Below the pieces are notes generated by a model. That model saw only the letters and a list, made by a program, of their open reading frames with translations, ran no database searches and had not been told where the DNA came from. The position numbers and the translations under genes are program-made. From Mycolicibacterium arenosum (GTDB taxonomy: Bacteria; Actinomycetota; Actinomycetes; Mycobacteriales; Mycobacteriaceae): a stretch of DNA of 64,000 bases. Shown here in pieces: positions 47,360 to 56,850 of the stretch; position 1 is the first letter of the stretch, and each line of letters begins with the position of its first letter. The DNA lies in the NCBI RefSeq assembly GCF_024320865.1, contig NZ_JANDBD010000004.1:496001-560000 (forward strand), in the 5' to 3' direction.

Positions 47360-48928
47360 ATGCGTTGGCACCGTCAGCTACCCCGGACCCTGGTCGTGTC
47401 CGTGGTCGCGTCCGTCGTCGTCGCCGGCTGCGCGCCGGGGCTCGCCGCCAACCCGAACTTCGCCACCGACTCGGGTAACTCCCCGCAGGGTCAGCCGCAG
47501 ACGTCGGCGCAGCAGGCCGGCCCTCCTCCACTGGAGGCCCCCAAGAACGAGTTGCAGTGGCAGGACTGCACGTCCAGGGTGTTCTCCCAGGCCGCCGTCA
47601 GCCCGGTGACCGGCGTCAACCTGGACTGCGCGAGCTACGACGCCGACCTCGACTCCCTCAACGGGGCGACGGGCACGATCAGCATCGGTGTCGTGCGCGC
47701 CACCTCGACCGGAACCCCGCGCGACGCGGCGCCACTCGTCATGACCACCGGCACGGACCTGCCGTCGTCGGCCCAACTTCCGGTATGGCTCAGCCGCACC
47801 GGCGGCGACATCCTGAAGACCAACCCCATCGTCGCCGTCGACCGCCGCGGCATCGGGCTGTCAGGCGACCTCGACTGCCGCGACTCGTTCGAGCGCCAGG
47901 AGATGATGGACCAGGCGCAGTTCGAGTCGGGTGACGACCCCGTGGCCAACCTCAGCGCGATCGTCCAGACCGCCACCACCAATTGCACCGACACCATCGC
48001 GCCCGGCGACTCCGCCTACGACAACGCCCACGCCGCCGAGGACCTCGAGAAGCTGCGCAGCACATGGGACGTCCCGGCCCTGGCGCTCCTCGGCATCGGC
48101 AACGGCGCGCAGGTGGCGCTCGCCTACGCCGGGTCGCATCCGAACAAGGTCGCACGGCTGGTGTTGGACTCCCCGCTGCCGCTCGGCGTCGCGGCGGAGG
48201 CCGCCGCCGACCAGCGAGTGAAGGGCCAGCAAGCCGCGCTCGACGCGTTCGCCGCGCAGTGCGTGGCCCTGGCCTGCCCACTGGGCCCCGATCCGAAGGG
48301 CGCGGTCGCCGACCTGCTGTCCGCCGCCCGCGACGACCGTGGCCCCGGCGGGGTATCGGTCGCCACGCTGGCCAATGCGATCGTTACGTCGCTGGCCTAC
48401 CCCGTCGGCGACCGCACCGCGGCCACCAACGGCCTCGCCGGCGTGCTCGCAGCCGCCCGCTCCGGAGACGCCGGCCCGATCAACGCGCTCGTCAATCGCA
48501 CCGAGTCGCTGCGGCTCACCGACGGGCAGTTCGTCAACTCCTGCAGCGACGCGCTCAATCGGCCGACCCCCGACCGCGTCCGTGAACTCGTCGTCGAGTG
48601 GGGCAAGGTCTACCCGCAGTTCGGCACGGTGGCAGCGCTCAGCCTGGTCAACTGCCTGAACTGGCCCAGCGGTAAGCAGCCGGGGGACCCCAACGACCTC
48701 AAGACCCCGGTGCTGCTGCTCGGCGTGCAGAACGACCCGATCGTCGGCAACGAGGGCGTGGCCGCGGTCGCCGCGACCGTGATCAACTCCGGCGCCCCGA
48801 GCCGACGCGTCATCTGGCAGGGCGTCGGACACGGCGCCTCGGTGTACACCCAGTGTGCCGTGGCTCCCGTCGTGAGCTATCTGTCCTCCGGCGAGCTTCC
48901 CGAGACCGACACGTACTGCCCGGCCTAG
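47360..48928 (+). CDS. Secreted alpha/beta hydrolase lipoprotein (Rv2672 homologue, tripeptidyl-aminopeptidase-like)
   Basis: 522 residues. Lipoprotein signal MRWHRQLPRTLVVSVVASVV ending VAGC, with Cys24 as lipidation site. The alpha/beta hydrolase fold shows oxyanion region near TGTDLPSSAQ, VAVDRRGIGLSG, and C-terminal Asp in GVQNDPIVG and His in GVGHGASVY. The nucleophile elbow reads GIGNGAQ: Asn stands where Ser is expected in GxSxG. TAP_C-like C-terminus. M. tuberculosis Rv2672 has been called a secreted protease; with Asn at the elbow, catalysis here needs testing. Anchored outside the membrane. Confidence 0.92.
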   Translation: MRWHRQLPRTLVVSVVASVVVAGCAPGLAANPNFATDSGNSPQGQPQTSAQQAGPPPLEAPKNELQWQDCTSRVFSQAAVSPVTGVNLDCASYDADLDSLNGATGTISIGVVRATSTGTPRDAAPLVMTTGTDLPSSAQLPVWLSRTGGDILKTNPIVAVDRRGIGLSGDLDCRDSFERQEMMDQAQFESGDDPVANLSAIVQTATTNCTDTIAPGDSAYDNAHAAEDLEKLRSTWDVPALALLGIGNGAQVALAYAGSHPNKVARLVLDSPLPLGVAAEAAADQRVKGQQAALDAFAAQCVALACPLGPDPKGAVADLLSAARDDRGPGGVSVATLANAIVTSLAYPVGDRTAATNGLAGVLAAARSGDAGPINALVNRTESLRLTDGQFVNSCSDALNRPTPDRVRELVVEWGKVYPQFGTVAALSLVNCLNWPSGKQPGDPNDLKTPVLLLGVQNDPIVGNEGVAAVAATVINSGAPSRRVIWQGVGHGASVYTQCAVAPVVSYLSSGELPETDTYCPA

Positions 48929-48963
48929 GCACCGGCTCCGGCCGGTCAGTGTAGGTTTCGCTG

Positions 48964-50235
48964 GTGGCGCTTCCCGACTCCCTGCTGAGCCCGTTCCGGC
49001 CCCGCACCTCGGCACCGAGCACCGCGACGGTGCTGCGTTCGGTGCTCTGGCCGGTCGCGATCCTGTCGATCATCCATCGCGGATACGTGCTGGCGACGAA
49101 CGGCTACATCACCGACGACTTCGGGCCCGTTTACCGTGCGGTCGTGAACTTCAAGCTCGGCCTGGACATCTACAACGAGCACTTCGACCACGTCGACCCG
49201 CACTACCTGTATCCACCCGGCGGCACCCTGCTGCTGGCCCCCTTCGGCTATCTGCCGGTCGACGCGTCGCGCTACTGGTTCATCACCTTCAACACGATCG
49301 CCGTCGTCATCGCCGCCCTCCTGCTGGTGAAGCTGTTCGGCTACGCGTGGACGTCGGTTGCGCTGCCCGCCGTACTGCTGGCGATGTTCTGCACCGAGAG
49401 CGTCACCAGCACCCTGGTCTTCACGAACATCAACGGCTGCATCCTGTTGGCGGAGGTGCTGTTCTTCCGGTGGCTGCTGGACGGACGCAAGGGGTGCGAA
49501 TGGTTGGCGGGCGCCGCGATCGGCCTGACGCTCGTCGTCAAACCGTCGCTCGCGCCGCTGCTGCTGCTGCCGCTGCTGAATCGTCAATGGCGCGCGCTCG
49601 TCCCCGCCGTCGCGGTACCCGCGGTGTTCAACGCCGTCGGCTGGATGCTGGTGAGCGACCCGTGGAACTTCGTGAAGAACACCGTTCCGTACATCCTCTC
49701 GGTGCGGGACTACTTCAACAGCTCGATCCAGGGCAACGGCATCTACTACGGGCTGCCGCCGTGGTTGATCCTCGTGCTGCGCATCGGGTTCGGGCTGCTG
49801 GCCGTCGCGAGCCTGTGGCTGCTGTACAGGTACTACCGGCAGCGCGACCCGCTGTTCTGGATGCTGACGTCCTCGGGTGTGCTGCTGATCGCCACGTTCC
49901 TGGTGACGGCGCTGGGCCAGGGCTACTACTCGATGATGCTGTTCCCCTTCCTGATGACGGTGGTGCTGCGCAACTCGGTGCTCCGGAACTGGCCCGCGTG
50001 GCTGGCGATCTACGGCTTCATGACGATGGACCGCTGGCTGCTCGGGCACTGGCCGACGACCGGCCGCTACCTGGAGTACATGAAGATCACGTACGGCTGG
50101 TGCCTGATGCTCATCGTGGTGTTCTGCGTGCTGTATTTCCGCTACCTCGACGCCAAGGCCGAGAATCGACTCGACCGGGGCATCGATCCGCCGTGGATGA
50201 CGGACACCGATGCGCGCGATAGCGTGAAGGCATGA
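48964..50235 (+). CDS. aftC: Arabinofuranosyltransferase AftC (Rv2673 homologue)
   Basis: 423-residue polytopic membrane protein, about ten hydrophobic segments. GYITDDFGPVYRAVVNFKLGLDIYNEHFDHVDPHYLYPPGG near residues 47-88 holds the GT87/GT-C acidic motif (TDDFG) facing the periplasm. AftC adds alpha-1,3 branches to arabinan of arabinogalactan and lipoarabinomannan from decaprenyl-phosphoryl arabinose. GTG start; 35 nt after the lipoprotein gene. The stop overlaps msrB as ATGA. Confidence 0.95.
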   Translation: MALPDSLLSPFRPRTSAPSTATVLRSVLWPVAILSIIHRGYVLATNGYITDDFGPVYRAVVNFKLGLDIYNEHFDHVDPHYLYPPGGTLLLAPFGYLPVDASRYWFITFNTIAVVIAALLLVKLFGYAWTSVALPAVLLAMFCTESVTSTLVFTNINGCILLAEVLFFRWLLDGRKGCEWLAGAAIGLTLVVKPSLAPLLLLPLLNRQWRALVPAVAVPAVFNAVGWMLVSDPWNFVKNTVPYILSVRDYFNSSIQGNGIYYGLPPWLILVLRIGFGLLAVASLWLLYRYYRQRDPLFWMLTSSGVLLIATFLVTALGQGYYSMMLFPFLMTVVLRNSVLRNWPAWLAIYGFMTMDRWLLGHWPTTGRYLEYMKITYGWCLMLIVVFCVLYFRYLDAKAENRLDRGIDPPWMTDTDARDSVKA

Positions 50236-50648
50236 GTACCCCCGCTCCCAAGGTGCAACTGACGGACGACGAGTGGCGTAAGAAGCTCACTCCGGCCGAG
50301 TTCGCCGTGCTGCGGCAGGCGGGCACCGAACGGCCGGGGATCGGTGAGTACACCGACACCACGACCGAGGGTGTCTACGAGTGCCGGGCGTGTGGCGCCG
50401 AGTTGTTCCGCAGCACCGAGAAGTTCGAATCCCATTGCGGCTGGCCGTCGTTCTTCGATCCCGCGGACTCGGACGCGGTGATCCTGAAGTCGGACGACTC
50501 CCTGGGCATGCACCGTGTCGAGGTGATCTGCGCGAGCTGCCACAGTCACCTCGGCCACGTCTTCGAGGGCGAGGGGTATCCCACGCCGACCGATCAGCGC
50601 TACTGCATCAACTCGATCTCACTTAAGCTGGTGCCCGCGCAGCACTAG
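50232..50648 (+). CDS. msrB: Peptide methionine-(R)-sulfoxide reductase MsrB
   Basis: 138 residues. Zinc ligands in YECRACGAELF and VICASCHSHLGHVF; the catalytic Cys is in RYCINSISL. GWPSFFDP is the family core. Repairs R-methionine sulfoxide using thioredoxin in the cytosol. ATGA overlap with aftC shows cotranslation. Last 26 nt overlap the convergent GGDEF-EAL gene. Confidence 0.96.
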   Translation: MSTPAPKVQLTDDEWRKKLTPAEFAVLRQAGTERPGIGEYTDTTTEGVYECRACGAELFRSTEKFESHCGWPSFFDPADSDAVILKSDDSLGMHRVEVICASCHSHLGHVFEGEGYPTPTDQRYCINSISLKLVPAQH

Positions 50649-52935
50649 CCGTCGCCAGCAGATCACCGACCTCGGCCGCCGGGATCGGCCTGCTGAAGTG
50701 GAAGCCCTGCGCCACCTCGCAGCCGTACTCGCGTAGGCGGATCGCCGTGGCCTCGTTCTCCACACCCTCGGCCACCGTCGTCACCCCCAGCACGTGCGCG
50801 AGGTCGACCACCGCGCGGACGATGGCCGCCGCTCGCCGATCGTCGAGGATCGGCGCGATGAACCCCCTGTCGAGCTTCACCTCGTCGATTGGCAACTCGC
50901 CGAGGTAACGGAGGGCGGAGTAGCCACTGCCGAAATCGTCGATGGCCACCCGTACCCCGTGCCAACGCAGGGCGGCGAGCACTGCGCTGGCGCGCTCCAA
51001 GTCGTCGAGCAGCAGGTCCTCGGTGATCTCGATCGTCAACACCGCGGGACTCAGCGTGCGGTCGTGAAGCTCTCCGAGGATCCGGTCGGGCAGCGCGAGA
51101 TCAGACAGCGAGGGGGCGAAGACGTTGACCGCGACCGGAACATCGAAACCCCTTCGCCGCCAGCCACATACGTCGTCGAGCGCCCGCGCCAGCACGAAGT
51201 CGGTCAACGCCCGCGTCAGGCCGTGTTCGCGCACCAGTGGCAGGAACTCGTCGGGTCCGAGCAACCCGCGTTCGGGATGGGGCCAGCGGACCAGCGCCTC
51301 GACGCCCACGACGCGTCCGTCCGCGAGGTCGAACTTGGGTTGGTAGACCACGCTAAGTCCGTCATGGTCGATCGCGTGGCGCACCTGTCCGAGCAGTTCC
51401 ACCGCGGTCGCGCCGCTGCGACGCGCGCCGATGGCCTCGATCAGCCCGGCAGGATCGCCGTGGCCGAGACCGTGGAGTTCGGCGTCGAAGGTGTGCACGC
51501 CGCCGGTTCGCGACTTCTTCGCCGAATACATGGCCACGTCAGCGTGTTTCAGCAGTTCGTCGGCCGTCAGACCCAGGTCGTCTGGTGACGCCAACGCCAG
51601 GCCCACACTGGGGCGCAGGAGCAGACCGTGGCCGTCGACGGCGAACGTCTCGTCGAATGCGCTGATCACCCGATGCGCCACCACCCTGGCGTGCTCCGTG
51701 CTGCCCTCCATCAGTACCGCGAACTCGTCGCCGCCCAGCCGCGCCACCGTATCTCCCGGCCGCACGCAACTCTGAATCCGCTCGGCGACCAGTTTCAGCA
51801 GCACGTCACCCGCGGGATGGCCGAGGTTGTCGTTGACGAGCTTGAAGTCGTCCAGGTCGAGGGACAACACCGCAGCGGCCTGCCGGTCGCGCTGGTGCAA
51901 CTGCATGGCGTGCGCCAGCCTGTCGTTGAACAGTGCGCGGTTCGCAAGGCCCGTCAACGGGTCCCGCATCGCCTGATCGGCGACGATCTCCAGGAGCGCG
52001 CGGTTCTCGCGCACGACGAAGAACTGACGGGCCATGACCGCGACGACCAGAAGCACCGACGACACGAAGAGCCCACCCATGCCGGGAGTCCTGAAACAGA
52101 CGGGCGCGCACACGGCGACAGCCACCGCGGTCGGCAGGTAGGGCAGGCTGAGCGCCGCCCGCGACGGCGGTCGCAGGCGAGCGACCCCCACCTCACCGCC
52201 GTGGGACAGTCCGGCGAGTCCGATGCAGAGCAGAGCCAGCACCCACCCGATATCCGCTACCGACGCGGTGTCGAAGGCGTTCCGGGCGGTGAGGTAGACG
52301 AACACGCTGTCCGACACGGCCATGAGGATCGCGCCCGTGGTCAGGAGGGCGAGCGTGCGCCGATGACCGGTGCGCGCACGCGCCAGTACCAGCAGTGCGA
52401 CCATGATGACCACGACGTCGCCCACCGGGTAGGCGATCGACAGCCCCATGGCGAACCGGCCGGAGCCGCCGGCCTCGTACACCGGTTGCAGCACCGTCAC
52501 CCACGAGATCTGGAACAGCGCAGCGGCGATGATGAAGGCGTCGATCGCCAGCCGGCTCGGCGAGTGGCCGGTGTACCCGGTGGGGAACAGGGCGAGCCCG
52601 ATACTCGCGGCAACCGGGAACACCAGGTAGGCGAAGTCCGCCGGCGAGGGGAAGGGTGCGACGTGCAGAACCGTGTCGTAGTAGATCCACATCGCGGTTC
52701 CGAGCGCCCACCCGCCGACGGCGATCGCGAGCATCGTCCACGCCGCTCGCCGACGGCCCGCCGACCGTCGAGCGGCCGCCGCGGTGGACAGGGTGGCGAA
52801 CACCGCCGCGGCCAGGCTGCCGTAGTTGGAGACCGCGTTCACCGTCGCCGTGCCACCCAAACCGGTGCCGATCCACACGGAGACGGCGACCGCGACGGCA
52901 GTCGCGCCGCACGCCGTGAGGGAAGAGCTCCGCAT
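50623..52935 (-). CDS. Membrane GGDEF-EAL c-di-GMP turnover protein
   Basis: 770 residues. N-terminal half (1-310) has about nine hydrophobic segments forming a membrane sensor. GGDEF domain starts DPLTGLANR; active site GGDEF is intact with an RPGD inhibitory site five residues before it. EAL domain has VEALVRW, ITEDLLL, DDFGSGYSAL, KLDRGFI, EGVE and QGFHFSRP, so all metal and catalytic residues seem kept. Both synthesis and hydrolysis of cyclic di-GMP are thus possible. Starts 113 nt upstream of hemQ stop; occupies the place of Rv2675c in M. tuberculosis. Signal sensed is unknown. Confidence 0.95.
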   Translation of the reverse strand: MRSSSLTACGATAVAVAVSVWIGTGLGGTATVNAVSNYGSLAAAVFATLSTAAAARRSAGRRRAAWTMLAIAVGGWALGTAMWIYYDTVLHVAPFPSPADFAYLVFPVAASIGLALFPTGYTGHSPSRLAIDAFIIAAALFQISWVTVLQPVYEAGGSGRFAMGLSIAYPVGDVVVIMVALLVLARARTGHRRTLALLTTGAILMAVSDSVFVYLTARNAFDTASVADIGWVLALLCIGLAGLSHGGEVGVARLRPPSRAALSLPYLPTAVAVAVCAPVCFRTPGMGGLFVSSVLLVVAVMARQFFVVRENRALLEIVADQAMRDPLTGLANRALFNDRLAHAMQLHQRDRQAAAVLSLDLDDFKLVNDNLGHPAGDVLLKLVAERIQSCVRPGDTVARLGGDEFAVLMEGSTEHARVVAHRVISAFDETFAVDGHGLLLRPSVGLALASPDDLGLTADELLKHADVAMYSAKKSRTGGVHTFDAELHGLGHGDPAGLIEAIGARRSGATAVELLGQVRHAIDHDGLSVVYQPKFDLADGRVVGVEALVRWPHPERGLLGPDEFLPLVREHGLTRALTDFVLARALDDVCGWRRRGFDVPVAVNVFAPSLSDLALPDRILGELHDRTLSPAVLTIEITEDLLLDDLERASAVLAALRWHGVRVAIDDFGSGYSALRYLGELPIDEVKLDRGFIAPILDDRRAAAIVRAVVDLAHVLGVTTVAEGVENEATAIRLREYGCEVAQGFHFSRPIPAAEVGDLLATASAARAPA

Positions 52936-53048
52936 ACAGAGAACGTAGCGAAGTTTCGTACTGAAAGTCTCATTTGTCGGGTTGCAGCACAGAGCCGCTA
53001 AGGGCTACCTAAGTCGCCAATCCACAGCCGGCCAGCAACTCCGTGCAA

Positions 53049-53741
53049 TCAGGGCAGCGCGGCGATGAGGTCCTCGACGCCGACGCGGGGCCCGGTGAAG
53101 AACGGCGTCTCCTCGCGGACATGGCGGCGAGCATCCGTGTAGCGCAGCTTCCACATCAACTCGACGATGCGGCCGAGGTCGGGACCCTCAAAGGCCAGAA
53201 TCCACTCGTAGTCGCCCAGCGCGAAGGCCGGCACCGTGTTGGCCCGCACGTCCGGGTACTCCCGGCCGGCCATGCCGTGCTCGACCAGCATCTTGCGTCG
53301 CTCGTCGTCGGGCAGCAGATACCAGTCGAGCGAGCGCACGAACGGGTACACGCACACGTAGTCGCCGGGCTCCTCCCCTGCGATGAACGCGGGCACGTGG
53401 CTCTTGTTGAACTCGGCGGGGCGATGCAGCGCGACGACACTCCACACCGGGTCGCTGACCACCCCGAGCGAGGTCCTTCGAAACGCCCGGTACGTCGCCT
53501 GCAGATCCTCGACGCGCTCGGCGTGGGTCCAGATCATGAAGTCGGCGTCGGCCCGGAAACCTGCGACGTCGTACACCCCCCGGACGACGACGCCGTTCTC
53601 CTCCTGCTGCTTGAGGAACGTCGCGGTGTCGTCGGCGACCGCGGCGCGATCGTCACCGAGCGCCTCCGGCTGAACGGCGAACACCGACAACATCATGTAG
53701 CGGGTCATCGAGTTCAGCGCGTCGTAATCGAGCTTGGCCAT
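53049..53741 (-). CDS. hemQ: Coproheme decarboxylase HemQ (Rv2676c homologue)
   Basis: 230 residues of the chlorite-dismutase-like fold. [51 protein letters not shown] and the proximal region are HemQ hallmarks; the Tyr in [10 protein letters not shown] region and a His before [13 protein letters not shown] fit the actinobacterial active site. Converts coproheme to haem b by two peroxide-driven decarboxylations, the last step of the coproporphyrin-dependent route. 4 nt downstream of hemY; last gene of the hemE-hemY-hemQ operon. Confidence 0.95.
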   Translation of the reverse strand: MAKLDYDALNSMTRYMMLSVFAVQPEALGDDRAAVADDTATFLKQQEENGVVVRGVYDVAGFRADADFMIWTHAERVEDLQATYRAFRRTSLGVVSDPVWSVVALHRPAEFNKSHVPAFIAGEEPGDYVCVYPFVRSLDWYLLPDDERRKMLVEHGMAGREYPDVRANTVPAFALGDYEWILAFEGPDLGRIVELMWKLRYTDARRHVREETPFFTGPRVGVEDLIAALP

Positions 53742-53745
53742 ACCG

Positions 53746-55101
53746 CTATCGTGCCACGCTCGCGATGCTCACCTGCGCCGCCGCTCGATTGCCCGACGCC
53801 ACGCACGCGGGCACGCCGATACCGTCCAGGAAGCCGCCCGCCACGGCCAGGGTGGCCGGCAGTCCGGCGCGCAGTTCGGCGACCACGCCCTGGTGTCCCG
53901 GCCCGTACTGCGGCAGCGCGTCGAGCCACCGCTGAACGCGACAGTCCACCGGATCCGCGGTGATCCCGAACACCGTCGCCAGGTCGTCGGAGGCCCACTC
54001 GAGCAGCTCCTCGTCGCCGACCCGGCGGGCGAGATCGTCGCCGAACCTGCCGAACGACAGCCGCACCAGTTCGACGTTGCCCCGCGGCCCCCACTTGCGC
54101 GACGTCAGCGTCATCGCCTTGGCGTGCAACCGCTCTCCGCTCGCGGCCAGTACCCCGGACTGCGCGGGCAGCGGGGTACCACCCGGCAGTGCCAGCACCA
54201 CCAGCGCCGACGACGCGACCGCGATGCGGCGCGCCGCGGCGGCCGTGCGCGGCGCCACCGCCTCGACCATCGGCGCCAGCCGCGGGGCGGGCACCGCGAG
54301 CACCACGGCGTCGGCGTTCCAATCGGTGCCCTCGTCGTCGATGAGCCTCCACCCGTCGGCTTCGCGCTCGACACGGTCGACGGCGACCTGGGCCCACCGC
54401 ACCCGTGCGCGGGCGACGAGTTCGTCGATGACCACCCGATAACCGCCGCTGATCGCACCGAACACCGACCCCGTCAGCGGTGGGGGCAGGGCACGTCGCA
54501 CCGCCTCGGTGAGGTTGGGCGCGCCGCTGTCCAGGGCCGCGGCGAGCGTCGGCACCGCCGACCGCAGCCCGATGGTGGCGGCCGAACCGGCGTACACCCC
54601 GGCCAGCAGAGGGTCGACCGACCGCGCCACCACCTGGTCGCCGAACCGGTCACCGACGACGTCGGCCACCGACGGGTCCGCGCCGGGTCGCCAGGCGAAG
54701 GGCCGCGCGGGTTCGTCGGCGATGCGCGCCTCGACGGCGGCGTCGACGAGCCCGGTCATCGACTCCGCGTGCGCTGGGATGCCCTGCAGGGTGCCCTGCG
54801 GCATCGGGTGCAGCCGACCTTCGCTGTAGATCAGCGGGCGCACCCCGGTGGTGCCGACCTGGCGCGCACCGAGACCGAGCTCGGCGAGCAGCGCGGGTAC
54901 CTCGGGCCTGCGGGCGACGAACGCCTCGGCACCGACATCGACGGGCTGGTTGCCGATCTGCTCCGTACGCAGCACTCCCCCCAGCCGGTCGGCGGGGTCG
55001 AACACCGTGATCGACGCGTCGGGGCCCGCGGTGACCCGCAACCGGTAGGCGGCGACGAGGCCCGAAATCCCGCCGCCGACAACGCAATAGCGCGCAGTCA
55101 C
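53746..55101 (-). CDS. hemY: Coproporphyrinogen III oxidase HemY (HemG family, Rv2677c homologue)
   Basis: 451 residues. FAD motif [39 protein letters not shown], the PhytoLe[12 protein letters not shown], and the terminal [20 protein letters not shown] (second FAD contact). In Gram-positive organisms the enzyme oxidises coproporphyrinogen III to coproporphyrin III before iron insertion and HemQ. GTG 55101 overlaps the hemE stop as GTGA. Confidence 0.95.
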   Translation of the reverse strand: MTARYCVVGGGISGLVAAYRLRVTAGPDASITVFDPADRLGGVLRTEQIGNQPVDVGAEAFVARRPEVPALLAELGLGARQVGTTGVRPLIYSEGRLHPMPQGTLQGIPAHAESMTGLVDAAVEARIADEPARPFAWRPGADPSVADVVGDRFGDQVVARSVDPLLAGVYAGSAATIGLRSAVPTLAAALDSGAPNLTEAVRRALPPPLTGSVFGAISGGYRVVIDELVARARVRWAQVAVDRVEREADGWRLIDDEGTDWNADAVVLAVPAPRLAPMVEAVAPRTAAAARRIAVASSALVVLALPGGTPLPAQSGVLAASGERLHAKAMTLTSRKWGPRGNVELVRLSFGRFGDDLARRVGDEELLEWASDDLATVFGITADPVDCRVQRWLDALPQYGPGHQGVVAELRAGLPATLAVAGGFLDGIGVPACVASGNRAAAQVSIASVAR

Positions 55102-56147
55102 AGCGAGTGCGCCAGGGTGACCGCGTCGGTGACGATGCCCGGATCGGTCGCGGGCAGCACACCGTGGCCGAGATTGAAGACGTGCCCCGCAGCTCCCGCG
55201 GCGATGGCGCGGCGGCCGTCGGCGACGACCGCCCGCACCGCGCGCTCGACGGCGGGCCAACCCGCCAGCAGCACCACCGGATCGAGGTTGCCCTGCAGTG
55301 CCTTACCCGGTCCGACCCTGGTAGCCGCGTCGGCGAGCGCGGTGCGCCAGTCGACGCCGACGACCGTCGCGCCCGCCTCTCCCATGGCGCCGAGCAGTTC
55401 GGCGGTGCCCACCCCGAAGTGCGTCATCGGCACTCCGTCGCCGGCCAGCGTGTCGAACACCCTTGTGCTGTGCGGCAGCACGTGGCTGCGGTAGTCGGCC
55501 AGCGACAGCGTGCCCGCCCACGAGTCGAACAGCTGGATCGCGTCGACGCCGCTGTCCAGCTGTGCGCGCAGGAAACCGATGGTGATGTCGGTCAGCACGG
55601 ACATCAGGGCGTGCCACGTCTCGGGCTCGGCGAACATCATCGCCTTGGTCCGTTCGTGGTTGCGGCTCGGCCCGCCCTCCACCAAATAGGACGCGAGGGT
55701 GAACGGCGCCCCCGCGAATCCGATCAGCGGCACGTCGCCGAGTTCGGCGACGAGCAGTTCGACGGCGGCGGCGACGGGCGCGACGTTCTCCGGGTCGAGC
55801 GGTTTCATCGCGTCGACGTCGGATTTCGTCCGGACGGGCTGGGCGATGACCGGGCCCACGTCGGGCACGATGTCGAGGTCGATGCCCGACGCCCGCAGCG
55901 GTACCACGATGTCGGAGAACAGGATCGCCGCGTCGACACCGTGCCTGCGGACGGGCTGCATGGTGATCTCGCACACCAGGTCCGGGGTGAAGCAGGCGTC
56001 CAGCATGCCGTGGTTTGCGCGCAGCGCGCGGTACTCCGGCAGCGAGCGCCCGGCCTGGCGCATGAACCACACGGGAACGCGGTCGGGCTGGCGGCCGCGG
56101 GCCGCGGCGAGATACGGCGAGGAGGGCAGGTCACGACGGGTGCTCAT
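55098..56147 (-). CDS. hemE: Uroporphyrinogen decarboxylase HemE (Rv2678c homologue)
   Basis: 349 residues. [16 protein letters not shown] contains the Arg pair that binds substrate, [14 protein letters not shown] carries the catalytic Asp, [13 protein letters not shown] the glycine loop, and FNLGHGVLP the C-terminal His. Converts uroporphyrinogen III to coproporphyrinogen III. ATG 56147 has GGAG 8 nt away; an upstream ATG would add six residues. In M. tuberculosis echA15 separates hemE from the Rv2680 homologue on the other strand; here it is absent. Confidence 0.96.
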   Translation of the reverse strand: MSTRRDLPSSPYLAAARGRQPDRVPVWFMRQAGRSLPEYRALRANHGMLDACFTPDLVCEITMQPVRRHGVDAAILFSDIVVPLRASGIDLDIVPDVGPVIAQPVRTKSDVDAMKPLDPENVAPVAAAVELLVAELGDVPLIGFAGAPFTLASYLVEGGPSRNHERTKAMMFAEPETWHALMSVLTDITIGFLRAQLDSGVDAIQLFDSWAGTLSLADYRSHVLPHSTRVFDTLAGDGVPMTHFGVGTAELLGAMGEAGATVVGVDWRTALADAATRVGPGKALQGNLDPVVLLAGWPAVERAVRAVVADGRRAIAAGAAGHVFNLGHGVLPATDPGIVTDAVTLAHSL

Positions 56148-56268
56148 CGCTCTCCATGCTGCCATGCGACCTGCTCGGCGCCGTCGCTCGGACTCATCTG
56201 AGCACCGTCTGATAACGGTTCGGCGCGCCTGCGTGGTCCCCTGCGGCGATCGGCTAGCGTCAATCGTC

Positions 56269-56850
56269 GTGACCTCCGCTGAGCCGGCTCAGTTCCGCGA
56301 AGCGGTGGCGGCCATGAACGCCGCCACCGTGCGGCCCGAGATCGAGCTCGGCCCGATCCGCCCGCCGCAACGGCTCGCGCCCTTCAGCTACGCGCTGGGT
56401 GCCGAGGTGCGCCATCCCGAGACCGCGATCGTCCCGGAGAACCCCGAGGGCGACGCGTTCGGCAGGCTGATCCTTCTGCACGACCCCGAGGGCGCCGAAG
56501 CGTGGGACGGCACCATGCGGCTGGTCGCCTACATCCAGGCGGATCTGGACTCCAGCGAGGCCGTCGACCCGCTGTTGCCCGAGGTCGCCTGGAGCTGGCT
56601 GGTCGACTCGCTGGCCGAACACACCGACAAGGTGACCGCCCTGGGCGGCACCGTCACCGCGACGACGTCGGTGCGCTACGGCGACATCTCGGGGCCGCCG
56701 CGGGCCCACCAACTCGAACTGCGTGCGTCGTGGACCGCCACGACGTTGGAGCTCGGTCCGCACGTAACCGCCTTCTGCGAGGTGCTCGAGCACGCCGCCG
56801 GCCTGCCGCCGACCGGTGTCACCGACCTGAGCTCCCGCACCCGCGCCTGA
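56269..56850 (+). CDS. DUF3000 protein (Rv2680 homologue)
   Basis: 193 residues. [39 protein letters not shown] (core pieces IELGPIRPP and [11 protein letters not shown]) and [11 protein letters not shown] are the family blocks, conserved in actinobacteria, always next to RNase D. Function unknown; perhaps an RNase D partner. GTG start; the final A of TGA is the A of the next ATG, so the two are coupled. Divergent from hemE over 121 nt. Confidence 0.9.
   Translation: MTSAEPAQFREAVAAMNAATVRPEIELGPIRPPQRLAPFSYALGAEVRHPETAIVPENPEGDAFGRLILLHDPEGAEAWDGTMRLVAYIQADLDSSEAVDPLLPEVAWSWLVDSLAEHTDKVTALGGTVTATTSVRYGDISGPPRAHQLELRASWTATTLELGPHVTAFCEVLEHAAGLPPTGVTDLSSRTRA

Noticed and set aside
52936..53048. 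tRNA or small RNA gene between the GGDEF-EAL gene and hemQ
   Set aside because: Only a weak AGCC/GGCT dyad is visible; no cloverleaf or strong terminator.
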